From Sulfurimonas sp. (lineage in GTDB: Bacteria > Campylobacterota > Campylobacteria > Campylobacterales > Sulfurimonadaceae): a stretch of 50,591 nt of DNA. Each line of letters opens with the position of its first letter. The stretch's first letter is position 1. Below are positions 24,852-33,059 of the stretch, piece by piece. Where the stretch lies: NCBI RefSeq assembly GCF_028694605.1, contig NZ_JAQVKP010000016.1:1-50591 (forward strand), read 5' to 3'. The notes under the pieces are model-generated. The model was not told where the DNA came from, did not search any database, and saw only the letters and a program-made list of their open reading frames with translations. Both the position numbers and the translations under genes were made by a program.

Positions 24852-25592
24852 CTATTTGATTGAGGCTATAAGATTGCCGATAAGCAGATTCCAGCCATCA
24901 ATAAGGATAAAAACAAGTATCTTGAAAGGAAGCGCAATCATAACAGGCGGCAGCATCATCATACCCATCGACATCAAGATGGATGCGACCACCATATCAA
25001 TGACCAAAAATGGCAAAAAGAGTAAAAACCCTATCTCAAATGCAGTTTTTAATTCACTTATGACAAAAGCGGGAATAACGATAGAGAGAGGAACTTCCGC
25101 AACCGATGCGGGATTTTCCATCTTTCTAATACGTAAAAAAAGAGCCAAATCTTTCTCTCTTGTGTTTCTTATCATAAAGTTTTTAAAAGGGAGTGCTGTT
25201 TTGTCAAATGCCTCTTCATACCCGATTTTTTGCTCTATGTAAGGCTTAATTCCATCTTCATACGCCTTTACACCCACCGGTTCCATAACAAAAAAAGTAA
25301 GTATCATACCAAGCATAACCAAAAGCTGTGTCGGTGGGACCTGCTGCGTTCCCAGTGCTTGGCGCAAAAAACCAAAAACGATAACAAATCTTGTAAATGT
25401 AGTCATTACCAACACTAAGCTAGGTGCCAAGAAAAGAAGCGTTAAAAGTACAAGAACATTTAAAGAGCTGACAAGCTGCTGTGGAGAGTTAGGGGCCGAT
25501 AGCTCAAAATTCATTGTAGGGATAGGAGGATTTTGCGCCCCCAAAAGTGAGACTCCACAAAAAAAAGAGAAAAGAAGCAAAAGTCTTAGCAT
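24852..25592 (-). CDS. fliP: Flagellar biosynthetic protein FliP
   Basis: Core pore subunit of the flagellar type III export apparatus, in the inner membrane. A cleavable signal peptide (residues about 1-18) precedes four hydrophobic helices. The conserved blocks TRFVIVFGFLRQALGTQQVPP (shown in part: LGTQQVPPTQ) and FEIGFLLFLPFLVIDMVVAS are present. Length 246 is typical. The ATG overlaps the motB stop by one base (TAATG), so motA-motB-fliP are translated in tandem. Usual partners fliQ and fliR are not next to it, as is common in Campylobacterota. Confidence 0.96.
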   Translation of the reverse strand: MLRLLLLFSFFCGVSLLGAQNPPIPTMNFELSAPNSPQQLVSSLNVLVLLTLLFLAPSLVLVMTTFTRFVIVFGFLRQALGTQQVPPTQLLVMLGMILTFFVMEPVGVKAYEDGIKPYIEQKIGYEEAFDKTALPFKNFMIRNTREKDLALFLRIRKMENPASVAEVPLSIVIPAFVISELKTAFEIGFLLFLPFLVIDMVVASILMSMGMMMLPPVMIALPFKILVFILIDGWNLLIGNLIASIK

Positions 25593-26374
25593 TATCGGCT
25601 TACTGCCTTATCTAAAACTGTCTGCTGCACCTTTGGTTTGTCTTTCAAAGAACCGCCGATAAAATGAATTTCCACCCTGCGGTTCTGTTCTCTACCGCTC
25701 TCGGTTGCGTTTGTAGCTTTTGCTGAAAACTCTGCATAACCGGCTGCACTCAAGCGTTTTGGATCAACACCGTCTAAAATCAACTCTTGTAAAACTGCAA
25801 TTGCACGTGCAGAGGAAAGCTCCCAATTGTCTTTATATGGACTTCTTGCATCAGGACCTCGATCGTCCGTATGTCCGCGTACACTGACAACTGTCTCACT
25901 TGGAAGCTCGCCTATAATAAGCGCGATACGCTTAAGAAAAAGAAGCATATCCTCATTTTGGATTGTTGCACTTCCGGATTTAAAAAGCAACGACGCAGGA
26001 AGTTCAATTGCAAATCCATCTTGAGCTTCCTGCAAAGATACCGTAGGTCCTGCACCCTGCCCTACATCTTGCATCTCATTAAGTTCTTTAATGGCTTCGG
26101 TTACTCTGTTTACTTGCTCGGTAGTCTCTTCTTGAGCTTCTATGGGAGTTGCTGATTGTTGCATTTTTTTTGAAACTTCCGTTTGGATTCCACCCTCTAA
26201 AACACTCATAGCACCGGCAAGTGAACCAATAGCCTCGGAGACTTTTTTTGCATCCATACTTGACATAGAGAGAAGCAAAACGAAAAAGCACAGAAGCAGA
26301 GACATCAAGTCCCCAAAAGCTGCGAGCCACTCCGGCATACATGTCGGACATTCAGGACATTTATTTTTTGCCAT
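25592..26374 (-). CDS. motB: Flagellar motor stator protein MotB/PomB
   Basis: Ion-conducting stator subunit. One TM helix (about residues 17-38) carries the essential aspartate in AAFGDLMSLLLCFFVLLLS (D22), followed by a linker and an OmpA-type peptidoglycan-binding domain (about 130-245; RGHTDDRGPD and NRRVEI). The N-terminal CPECPTCMPEW and the DLMSLL-CFFVLL helix are much closer to sodium-driven PomB than to proton-driven MotB of H. pylori or E. coli, so a Na+ motor is likely. Overlaps motA and fliP by one base each. Confidence 0.93.
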   Translation of the reverse strand: MAKNKCPECPTCMPEWLAAFGDLMSLLLCFFVLLLSMSSMDAKKVSEAIGSLAGAMSVLEGGIQTEVSKKMQQSATPIEAQEETTEQVNRVTEAIKELNEMQDVGQGAGPTVSLQEAQDGFAIELPASLLFKSGSATIQNEDMLLFLKRIALIIGELPSETVVSVRGHTDDRGPDARSPYKDNWELSSARAIAVLQELILDGVDPKRLSAAGYAEFSAKATNATESGREQNRRVEIHFIGGSLKDKPKVQQTVLDKAVSR

Positions 26375-27138
26375 TAGTTAAACTGACTCACACGTTCATT
26401 TGGCGCAAGGTAGCTCAAAAGTTTTGCTTCTAATGCTCTTGGCGCATCACCGGACTGAATAGACATAATTCCCGTTATAATCATCTCTTTAACAAGTGCC
26501 TCATCATCATTTCTAATTCCCAAAATATTTGCTATTGGACCACCAAATATATTTCCTATCATTGCTCCGTACATGGTGGTAAGGAGCGCAACTGCCATGG
26601 AAGGACCGATGGCTGAAGGGTCTGCCATATTCATAAGCATCGCAACAAGACCTATAAGCGTTCCAATCATCCCCATCGCTCCGGCAAGACCTGACCACTG
26701 GCTAAAAATAGCGGCATTGCCCTTATGACGGGTGCTTGTCTGTTCCATCTCAATTTCAAGCAGTTCTCTTATACTGTCAGGCTCATTTCCATCAATCGCC
26801 ATCGAAAGCCCTTTTTTTAAAAAAGCATTTGGTTCATTGTTGACTTCACTCTCTAATGCCAAGATACCGTCTTTTCTTGCTTTTGTCGCAAAACCCACAA
26901 GTTTTTTGATTAACTCCATTCTATCTTCTTGCGGAGGTTTGATAGCTATCATGAAAATTTTAACAAATGATTTCATTTGCGCAGGTTTAAAAGAGACCAT
27001 TAAAGCACCGATACTTCCGCCGACAACAATCAAGACAGATGGAATGTCGATATAAGGACCTATCCCGACACCCATCGCCATAGAAGCAACTAGAAGCACT
27101 AAAATCAAAACAAGACCGATAACCGTACCTAAATCCAT
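26374..27138 (-). CDS. motA: Flagellar motor stator protein MotA/PomA
   Basis: Stator subunit with four TM helices that couples ion flow to rotation. The protein opens MDLGTVIGLVLILVLLVA and has PSVLIVVGGSIGALMVSF, as in PomA. The cytoplasmic loop is charged, and two helices follow at about residues 150-205 (AMGMIGTLIGLVAML; AVALLTTMYGAMIGNIFGGP). Length 254 equals PomA rather than the 295-residue E. coli MotA. First gene of the motA-motB-fliP set; a possible sigma28-like CGATAT lies about 25 bases before the ATG, too weak to call. Confidence 0.94.
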   Translation of the reverse strand: MDLGTVIGLVLILVLLVASMAMGVGIGPYIDIPSVLIVVGGSIGALMVSFKPAQMKSFVKIFMIAIKPPQEDRMELIKKLVGFATKARKDGILALESEVNNEPNAFLKKGLSMAIDGNEPDSIRELLEIEMEQTSTRHKGNAAIFSQWSGLAGAMGMIGTLIGLVAMLMNMADPSAIGPSMAVALLTTMYGAMIGNIFGGPIANILGIRNDDEALVKEMIITGIMSIQSGDAPRALEAKLLSYLAPNERVSQFN

Positions 27139-27235
27139 TCAAATACCTTACGACAAAATATCGTGCTTATAATACCACAAAAATAGTAGCCCCATCATTA
27201 AAAACATTTTAATTTAAAATATACGCACTACAAGA

Positions 27236-27241
27236 TATAAT
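27236..27241 (+). promoter_or_regulatory. -10 element of glmU
   Basis: TATAAT 28 bases before the glmU ATG; T-rich tract upstream, no clear -35. Confidence 0.5.
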
Positions 27242-27268
27242 TTTGCCAATTTACAACAAAGAGTTTTT

Positions 27269-28570
27269 ATGAACAAAAGCAGCATCAGCATCGTTATCTT
27301 AGCGGCAGGGAAAGGGAGCCGTATGAAGTCTCCCAAAGCAAAAGTTTTGCACACGCTCTGCGGCAAAGAGATGCTTTACTACATTATCAAAACTTCACGC
27401 CTGATAAGCGATGATGTCACGGTTGTTGTCGCACATCAAAAAGAGGCTGTTATGGAGCAGATGAAGCGTTATTTTGATGACGTAAATTTTGTAGAACAAG
27501 ATGCACAGAACTTTCCCGGAACCGGCGGCGCTATGAAAAACATCTCGGTAAAAAATGAAAAAGTTTTGGTTTTAAACGGAGATATGCCGCTTGTTACGCC
27601 AAAATCACTTGAAGGATTTTTGGAGAATGAGAGCGAGATTGTCATGTCAATTTTTGATTTGCAAAATCCGGATGGTTATGGGCGTGTAATCATTCAAAAC
27701 GGGCATGTTGTAAAAATAGTAGAGCAAAAAGATGCTTCCGCTGCAGAGCTTAATGTCTCAACCGTCAATGCCGGAATCTATGCGTTCTCAAAAAAAGTGC
27801 TTGACAAGTACATCCCGCTTCTTGATAACAACAATGCCCAAAAAGAGTACTACCTCACTGACGTGATTTCTATGGCGAGAGCTGATGCACTAAATATCAC
27901 TCCGCTACTTGTAGATGAGGAGCATTTCAAGGGGGTAAACTCCAAAAAAGATTTGTCGGATGCTGAGATAATTATGCAGGAGCGTATCAAGACTTCACTT
28001 ATGGATAGCGGCGTGATTATGCAACTTCCATCCACTATCTATGTTGAAGAAGGTGTAGTTTTTGAGGGAGAGTGTATCGTTGAAAACGGGTGCCGCATAA
28101 CCGGCAATTCACGCATCATCAACTCTCATATAAAAGCACACAGCGTTGTAGAAGACAGCATAGTCAAGAACTCCGATGTTGGACCGATAGCGCATCTACG
28201 CCCCGCTTCAAACATAGAAGACACCCATATAGGAAATTTTGTCGAGGTAAAAAAATCTACTCTCAGAGGTGTGAAAGCCGGACATCTTAGCTATATAGGA
28301 GATGCAAAGGTTGATGAGGGAACAAATATAGGAGCCGGAGTAATCACTTGTAACTATGATGGCATAAAAAAATATGAGACTCTAATCGGAAAAAATGTAT
28401 TTGTAGGAAGCGACAGCCAACTTGTAGCACCTCTCATCATCGAAGATGATGTTATGATAGCAGCAGGAACAACCGTAACAAGCGGCACAATTAAAAAAGG
28501 CTCGCTTGCCATCAGCCGCACAAAGATAAGAACGATTGAGGACTTTTTTTATAAATTTTTTAAGAAGTAG
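27269..28570 (+). CDS. glmU: Bifunctional GlmU (GlcNAc-1-P acetyltransferase / uridyltransferase)
   Basis: Makes UDP-GlcNAc for peptidoglycan and LPS. The N-terminal uridyltransferase domain has [18 protein letters not shown] (residues about 11-28) with the G-x-G-x-R signature, VLNGDMPL and [11 protein letters not shown]. The C-terminal left-handed beta helix (about 245-430) has hexapeptide repeats and the acetyltransferase histidine/NYDG region ([16 protein letters not shown]). Length 433 is normal. ATG start. It stands alone on the plus strand, ended by a strong hairpin. Confidence 0.97.
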   Translation: MNKSSISIVILAAGKGSRMKSPKAKVLHTLCGKEMLYYIIKTSRLISDDVTVVVAHQKEAVMEQMKRYFDDVNFVEQDAQNFPGTGGAMKNISVKNEKVLVLNGDMPLVTPKSLEGFLENESEIVMSIFDLQNPDGYGRVIIQNGHVVKIVEQKDASAAELNVSTVNAGIYAFSKKVLDKYIPLLDNNNAQKEYYLTDVISMARADALNITPLLVDEEHFKGVNSKKDLSDAEIIMQERIKTSLMDSGVIMQLPSTIYVEEGVVFEGECIVENGCRITGNSRIINSHIKAHSVVEDSIVKNSDVGPIAHLRPASNIEDTHIGNFVEVKKSTLRGVKAGHLSYIGDAKVDEGTNIGAGVITCNYDGIKKYETLIGKNVFVGSDSQLVAPLIIEDDVMIAAGTTVTSGTIKKGSLAISRTKIRTIEDFFYKFFKK

Positions 28571-28602
28571 AACTTTCCCCTATCAGCGGGGATAGTTCTT
28601 AT
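28570..28602. terminator. Bidirectional terminator after glmU
   Basis: GAACT-T-TCCCC / GGGGA-T-AGTTC stem (one mismatch) with loop TATCAGC, followed by TTATT; it separates glmU from the convergent HDOD gene. Confidence 0.7.
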
Positions 28603-29408
28603 TAAGAGTTTAAAACCTTATCAAGAGCTTTTTCGTAACTCTCCATATCAAGCCCAAACTCTTCAATAGTCTCTTTTGCTATAGCAATCGATGCTTCCGT
28701 TATTTCACCGTTTGGAAGCACGGTCTCTCTGATGGCTTTTAACTCTGCCGCCATCTCTCTCTCATCATCTATAGTACCCTCAGGATCATCACTATAGCGG
28801 ATGATATGTATGATTTCCGGGTCAAGCTGCCAGTTGTTAAAAAGTGTCGCTGTTACATCTGTTGTTTGCATTCCGCAAGCATTTTTTTCTGCACGCGCAA
28901 TATCTTTTGCATCGCCGATAGCCTCTTTAACCATCCCTGCTTTTCCATCTTCTATAATCGTTTTGCTGATGATTACCCGCCCCAAATCAACCAAAAATGC
29001 AGCCGGTGCCATTACTCCCAACCGTTTTGGCTGGCGGCGAATAAGCCAGTTTATAGCAAGAGCCAACTGTCTCTCACAGGCATAAGCAAACTGCTCTTTT
29101 GTCATTCCGTATGGGGAGAGGTCTATCTTAAAGCTCGCGTTAACAGCGCTGTTTAAGACAAACGCCCTAATTGCATCTTTACCAAGCAGAGATACCGCCA
29201 ACTTTACACTATTGACAGTTCTTGATATCCCATACATCGGAGAATTTGCAATGCGCAATATATCTGCCGTTAAAATCGGGTCTTTTTCTATAGCTTTTTG
29301 CATATCTTCAAATGTCGCATTTTCATCTCTATAGATTCTCTCAACATCCTGTACGGACTCAGGAAGCGGTGGAATTGCTTCAATATTTTTAATAAGTGTT
29401 TTTGTCAT
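28602..29408 (-). CDS. HDOD-domain signalling protein
   Basis: Soluble HDOD protein (HD-related output domain) of unknown target; such proteins often accompany GGDEF/EAL and chemotaxis modules. The domain fills about residues 5-205: PPLPESVQDVERIYRD at the start, DPILTADILRIANSPMYG (typical HDOD block) and VKLAVSLLGKDAIRAFVLN. The metal-binding HD dyad of true HD phosphohydrolases is not apparent, so no hydrolase activity is expected. ATG at MTKTL is chosen, with AAGG 8 bases upstream; a GTG 12 codons earlier is also open. Monocistronic. Confidence 0.82.
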   Translation of the reverse strand: MTKTLIKNIEAIPPLPESVQDVERIYRDENATFEDMQKAIEKDPILTADILRIANSPMYGISRTVNSVKLAVSLLGKDAIRAFVLNSAVNASFKIDLSPYGMTKEQFAYACERQLALAINWLIRRQPKRLGVMAPAAFLVDLGRVIISKTIIEDGKAGMVKEAIGDAKDIARAEKNACGMQTTDVTATLFNNWQLDPEIIHIIRYSDDPEGTIDDEREMAAELKAIRETVLPNGEITEASIAIAKETIEEFGLDMESYEKALDKVLNS

Positions 29409-29569
29409 CACATTTACCTTGGTTTGGTTTTGTATCGTCGCCACAATTCTAGTACATTTCTTTTCATAAGTTGAAGAAATATAACTATATTTGAAATTTT
29501 AATAAATGCTGTATATTTTGGTAACAATTGGAGGAAAAACAGTGAGAGGCAAGACGCAAAAAATGCGTC

Positions 29570-30133
29570 TTACTGAAGTTTTATAAATGCGTCACTTAGA
29601 GCAATAGAGACTTTTTTCGTAGCATTTTTAAGCAGTGTACGCTTATCGCCCTCTGCGTCACCCTCTGGTTTGATACCCAAAATCTTTGATTTGTCGATAA
29701 CAATCTCACTTTTTGCATTTGCTGAAGCTCTGTTTCCGTTGTTGCGTGCTTGAAGAGTAATCATCATCATCAGACGCTCTTTTTCAACAGTCTTAAAGAT
29801 ATTTTCTTCACTTTTCTCTTTGTCTTGAGAAAGACTTACTTTTGTATCCAACAAATAATCGTTTTTGGATGGCAGCGTGTGTACACCATCTACTTTTGCA
29901 GTAGAAACGACAAAACAGTTTGTCTCTTTGAGTGCATTAACAAGTGCGATTGTAAACTCTTCGGGAGTAACGTTAAATGTTTGCGCATTGTTTTCAATAT
30001 CCAGCGCATTGACATGGAGTGTTGCCATACTTTTTGTACACAATCCCATATTGTCGATAAATAAAACACTTTGCTTATCCACACACCCAACAAAAAACAG
30101 AAGCAACAACAAAGCGGAGAGAACTTTTTTCAT
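29570..30133 (-). CDS. Putative lipoprotein of unknown function
   Basis: N-terminal signal with a lipobox LFFVGC (cysteine at about residue 17), so it is predicted to be lipid-anchored in the envelope. The mature 170 residues form an alternating strand/helix pattern with a KDK/E-rich middle. It ends with an amphipathic helix (KKVSIALSDAFIKLQ). I do not recognise the family; it could resemble secretin or LptE-type accessory lipoproteins, but nothing proves that. Monocistronic, between the HDOD gene and the CDGSH gene; no obvious partner. Confidence 0.7.
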   Translation of the reverse strand: MKKVLSALLLLLFFVGCVDKQSVLFIDNMGLCTKSMATLHVNALDIENNAQTFNVTPEEFTIALVNALKETNCFVVSTAKVDGVHTLPSKNDYLLDTKVSLSQDKEKSEENIFKTVEKERLMMMITLQARNNGNRASANAKSEIVIDKSKILGIKPEGDAEGDKRTLLKNATKKVSIALSDAFIKLQ

Positions 30134-30181
30134 TTCAGAATCCTTTTTTTTGATTTAGTCATATCCGGCATTATACCAAAC

Positions 30182-30211
30182 TTGACAAACTTCTTATTAT
30201 CAAATTATAAT
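30182..30211 (+). promoter_or_regulatory. Consensus sigma70 promoter of the CDGSH gene
   Basis: TTGACA (30182-30187), 18-base spacer, TATAAT (30206-30211); both hexamers match the E. coli consensus exactly. The expected start site is about 23 bases before the ATG. A full -35 is unusual for Campylobacterota. Confidence 0.75.
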
Positions 30212-30240
30212 GGGCAATGAAAGAATTTTGAGGAGTACCT

Positions 30241-30531
30241 ATGTGCAAAGATGCTGTTGTATTTGACAATAAACCAAAAGGCGTGACGCTGGATGCGTGG
30301 ATTCCGTACTATATCTGTACGTGCGGCAGGAGTGAAAATGGAGTTTTTTGCGATGGGAAACATGAAGGGACTTCTTGTTTGCCTAAAAAAGTAACAGTTG
30401 AAAAAACCAAACAGTATCATATCTGCATGTGTAAAACAAGCAAAAATTTCCCTTTTTGTGACGGAACACACTCTCTTTACGCTGATGACGATGTTGGAAA
30501 AAACGTGAAAATAATCGCGGAAACAGAGTAG
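30241..30531 (+). CDS. Double CDGSH-type iron-sulfur protein
   Basis: Small soluble protein with two CDGSH motifs, each binding a [2Fe-2S] cluster with 3 Cys and 1 His. Motif one is C-T-C-x9-CDGKH and motif two is C-M-C-x9-CDGTH (CKTSKNFPFCDGTH). Length is 96. The family is linked to redox and iron-sulfur handling; the exact role here is unknown. ATG with AGGAG upstream, behind a consensus promoter. Its TAG stop is part of a hairpin shared with the convergent cytochrome gene. Confidence 0.88.
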   Translation: MCKDAVVFDNKPKGVTLDAWIPYYICTCGRSENGVFCDGKHEGTSCLPKKVTVEKTKQYHICMCKTSKNFPFCDGTHSLYADDDVGKNVKIIAETE

Positions 30532-30546
30532 CCTTTAGGCTACTCT
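30525..30546. terminator. Perfect hairpin shared by two convergent genes
   Basis: AGAGTAGCC-TTTA-GGCTACTCT is a perfect 9-bp stem with a 4-base loop. Its left arm contains the CDGSH stop codon and its right arm the stop of the minus-strand cytochrome gene. The tail reads ACGATAAAGC then a T run on the plus strand. Confidence 0.75.
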
Positions 30547-31646
30547 ACGATAAAGCTTTTTTGCTTAAGAATGTTGAATTTTTGCAGCTCTTTGTGCTCT
30601 GCAATGTTAAGTTTTTCGGCAGTTTTTGACGTTACGATATAGTATCCGAGCTGTACTTCAACTTTATCGCCTTTTTTAAGTGCATCCGTATATGAAATAA
30701 TCTTCTTCTCATTTGCCTTAATCATCGTATCTGTAACAATCTGGTTTGCAAGCCATGGCATGGATGGACCATTTTCGTTTCCTAAAGCACGTACAAAAGA
30801 GTGTGACATAAGTGAAGTTGCTTTAGATCCGTTTATAAGATTTACACGCAACTCCACAACACGCATAGGATGAAGCATCAAGTTGTGCGGTGCTTTGTTG
30901 TTGATAACTACATCAAAACCGCTGCTCCTTTTGTTCAACTCGATATCAACATATTTTGAGAGCATCTCAGGATTTTTATGTGTACCTGCAAAGCCGTGAT
31001 ACGCATGGTCTTGGCTCTGTCTAATAGTTGTTGCCGTTCCCTGCACTATTGGCATATGACAAGTAATACAGTTCTCCTCTTTTTTTTGTACACCCTCTTT
31101 GCCTGTTTCACATACTGTTAATTGCGCCGCATTTTGTCTATGAGAGTGACAACCCATACACATCTGACCGTTGTAAAACTTCTCGTTTGTATAGTCTATA
31201 TTATGATAAGGAGAACCGACACTTGTCGTACTCATGCCAAACCAAGAACTCTCTTTTTTGTAAACAACCTTCTCTTTTTCACGTCCTGCTTCCGCAGAAT
31301 AAAATGTTTTTGGGTCGCTTCCGTAAATATTTTTGTTTTTAGCAGCATGTTCCTCAACATCTTTGATAGTGTGACAACTCGCACATGTCACGCCATTTTT
31401 TATTTCATCTTCGTTTTTAGCTAAGGGTGCATGACACTCTTTGCAATTGTAATCGCCTTTTTCTTTGAGTGGATGCAAATCCCAAGCCCCTTTATGAATA
31501 GGGTCTTTATAGTATGTAGAACTTGCGTGCATAGAGCCTTCAAACTCATCTACGATTTGCGGGTGACACTTTTTGCATGTCTCTGTTTCACTCTGTGCAA
31601 ACAGAAGTGACGACAATACAGCTGCCAAAAACAACATCTTTTTCAT
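30540..31646 (-). CDS. Periplasmic pentaheme c-type cytochrome
   Basis: Secreted multiheme cytochrome: signal peptide at about residues 1-17 (MKKMLFLAAVLSSLLFAQ) followed by five CxxCH heme sites, CKKCH, CKECH, CASCH, CMGCH and CITCH, all in the first 215 residues. Distal histidines are frequent. The C-terminal 150 residues are heme-free and beta-rich (NKAPHNLMLHPMRVVELRVN). The heme region resembles the cytochrome c554/c-prime type. A respiratory electron-transfer role is likely but the partner is unknown. ATG at MKKML follows AAGGA by 8 bases; an upstream in-frame start is disfavoured. A perfect CRP/FNR-type box lies 60 bases upstream. Confidence 0.87.
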   Translation of the reverse strand: MKKMLFLAAVLSSLLFAQSETETCKKCHPQIVDEFEGSMHASSTYYKDPIHKGAWDLHPLKEKGDYNCKECHAPLAKNEDEIKNGVTCASCHTIKDVEEHAAKNKNIYGSDPKTFYSAEAGREKEKVVYKKESSWFGMSTTSVGSPYHNIDYTNEKFYNGQMCMGCHSHRQNAAQLTVCETGKEGVQKKEENCITCHMPIVQGTATTIRQSQDHAYHGFAGTHKNPEMLSKYVDIELNKRSSGFDVVINNKAPHNLMLHPMRVVELRVNLINGSKATSLMSHSFVRALGNENGPSMPWLANQIVTDTMIKANEKKIISYTDALKKGDKVEVQLGYYIVTSKTAEKLNIAEHKELQKFNILKQKSFIVE

Positions 31647-31705
31647 ATAAACTTTCCTTTTAATTATTATAAGATGAAATTCTAACATATAAAATGGCTT
31701 TCAAA

Positions 31706-31719
31706 TTGATTTATATCAA
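31706..31719 (-). promoter_or_regulatory. CRP/FNR-type operator upstream of pentaheme cytochrome
   Basis: TTGAT-ATAA-ATCAA on the minus strand is a perfect FNR-type palindrome. A -10-like TAGAAT follows at 31679-31684, which puts the likely start site near 31672 and the box centre near -41, the class II activator position. Because coaBC starts on the other strand at 31791, some effect on that gene cannot be excluded. Confidence 0.65.
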
Positions 31720-31753
31720 TTGGTCAAAAATAAAACAATAAGATTTTTCCTGC

Positions 31754-31759
31754 TAAAAT
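31754..31759 (+). promoter_or_regulatory. -10 element of coaBC operon
   Basis: TAAAAT, predicting transcription from about 31766. That would leave the in-frame ATG at 31770 without room for a ribosome site and supports the ATG at 31791. Confidence 0.4.
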
Positions 31760-31790
31760 ATCCCTTTTAATGTTTCAAACAAGGTTTTCT

Positions 31791-33059
31791 ATGCTTATTC
31801 CATCCAATCTGCTTCAGGGTAAAAAGATACTTTTGGGAGTGAGTGGTTCTATCGCTCTGTATAAATCTCTTGAACTTGTACGGCTCTTTGCAAAGGCGGG
31901 GGCAGAGGTAAAAGTGGTGATGAGCGAGGCTTCAAAGAAGTTTATAACTCCGCTTAGTTTTGAGACACTCAGTACAAACCAAGTGCTAGATGATTTCAAC
32001 GAATCATGGACAAATGCACATAACCACATAAAAGCAACCGAGTGGGCAGACCTTTTGGTCATAGCTCCCGCAACGGCAAACACCATAGCAAAATTGGCAA
32101 ATGCGATAGCTGACAATATGCTCTTGCAGTGCGCTTTAGCATTCCCGCATCTTAAAATAATCGCACCATCGGCAAATACAAACATGATAAACAACCCAAT
32201 CACAAAAGCAAATCTAAAGATGCTCGGTATTGCAAACTATGAGATAGTTGCAACACAGACAAAAGAGCTTGCGTGTAAAACAGTGGGTGATGGTGCAATG
32301 GCTGAACCTCTGGAGATATTTTGGCATAGTGCCAAAGCACTTTTAAGAGATCCTTTTTGGATGGATAGAAGAGTTGTCGTCACGGGTGGCGGGACTATAG
32401 AGAAGATTGATGATGTACGTTACATCTCAAATTTTTCAAGCGGAAAAATGGCATCTGCTTTGGCAACAGCGCTCTATTGCAAGGGTGCAGATGTAAACCT
32501 TATAGCGACAAAATTTGAACCTGAACTACCGCTTGAACTATACACGATCAATGTGAAAAGCTCCGGCGAGATGTTTGAATACCTCAAAGACTCTATCCGC
32601 ATCGCCAAAAAAGGCAAACTATCAAAAGCGACACTTATGAGGGATGAGCAGATTCATCTTATACAGAAAAAGCCTTATCTTTTTATGGCGGCAGCCGTTG
32701 GTGACTATGTTCCTAGTTTTGAGCAGGTCGGAAAACTCAAAAAAGAGTCCTTGGGCAGTGAGTGGGAGCTTAAACTCAAAGAGAATGTTGATATATTAAG
32801 CAGTATTGACAAAGATGGTATAGTGAGTGTTGGTTTTAAAGCAGAGATGGATGCGCAAAACGCTCTTTCAAACGCACAAAATATGATAGACAAAAAAGGA
32901 GTTGATGCCGTTTGTCTCAACATTCTCAAAGACGCATCAAGCTTTGGCACAGAAACAAACAGTGTGGAGTTTCTCACAAAAGAGCGTCATGAAAGCATAC
33001 CTCAAGCCGACAAACTTAGTGTTGCATTTGAGATTTTAGAGCATGCGAAAACTTTATGA
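31791..33059 (+). CDS. coaBC: Bifunctional CoaBC (PPC synthetase / decarboxylase)
   Basis: Makes 4'-phosphopantetheine from phosphopantothenate and cysteine, for coenzyme A. The N-terminal CoaC flavoprotein domain has VSGSIALYKSLELVR, the catalytic histidine in NHIKATEWAD and the SANTNMINNPIT motif. The CoaB domain from about residue 190 has VRYISNFSSGKM and the AAVGDYVPSF segment. Length 422 from the chosen ATG is usual. The start at MLIPS is preceded by AAGG; the earlier ATG (31770) has no ribosome site. It overlaps uppS by 4 bases and heads the operon coaBC-uppS-peptidase-lptF-truA. Confidence 0.95.
   Translation: MLIPSNLLQGKKILLGVSGSIALYKSLELVRLFAKAGAEVKVVMSEASKKFITPLSFETLSTNQVLDDFNESWTNAHNHIKATEWADLLVIAPATANTIAKLANAIADNMLLQCALAFPHLKIIAPSANTNMINNPITKANLKMLGIANYEIVATQTKELACKTVGDGAMAEPLEIFWHSAKALLRDPFWMDRRVVVTGGGTIEKIDDVRYISNFSSGKMASALATALYCKGADVNLIATKFEPELPLELYTINVKSSGEMFEYLKDSIRIAKKGKLSKATLMRDEQIHLIQKKPYLFMAAAVGDYVPSFEQVGKLKKESLGSEWELKLKENVDILSSIDKDGIVSVGFKAEMDAQNALSNAQNMIDKKGVDAVCLNILKDASSFGTETNSVEFLTKERHESIPQADKLSVAFEILEHAKTL

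Noticed and set aside
27139..27180. Sigma28-like CGATAT element before motA
   Set aside because: Only the -10-like hexamer fits and no -35 part was convincing; AT-rich DNA gives such matches by chance.
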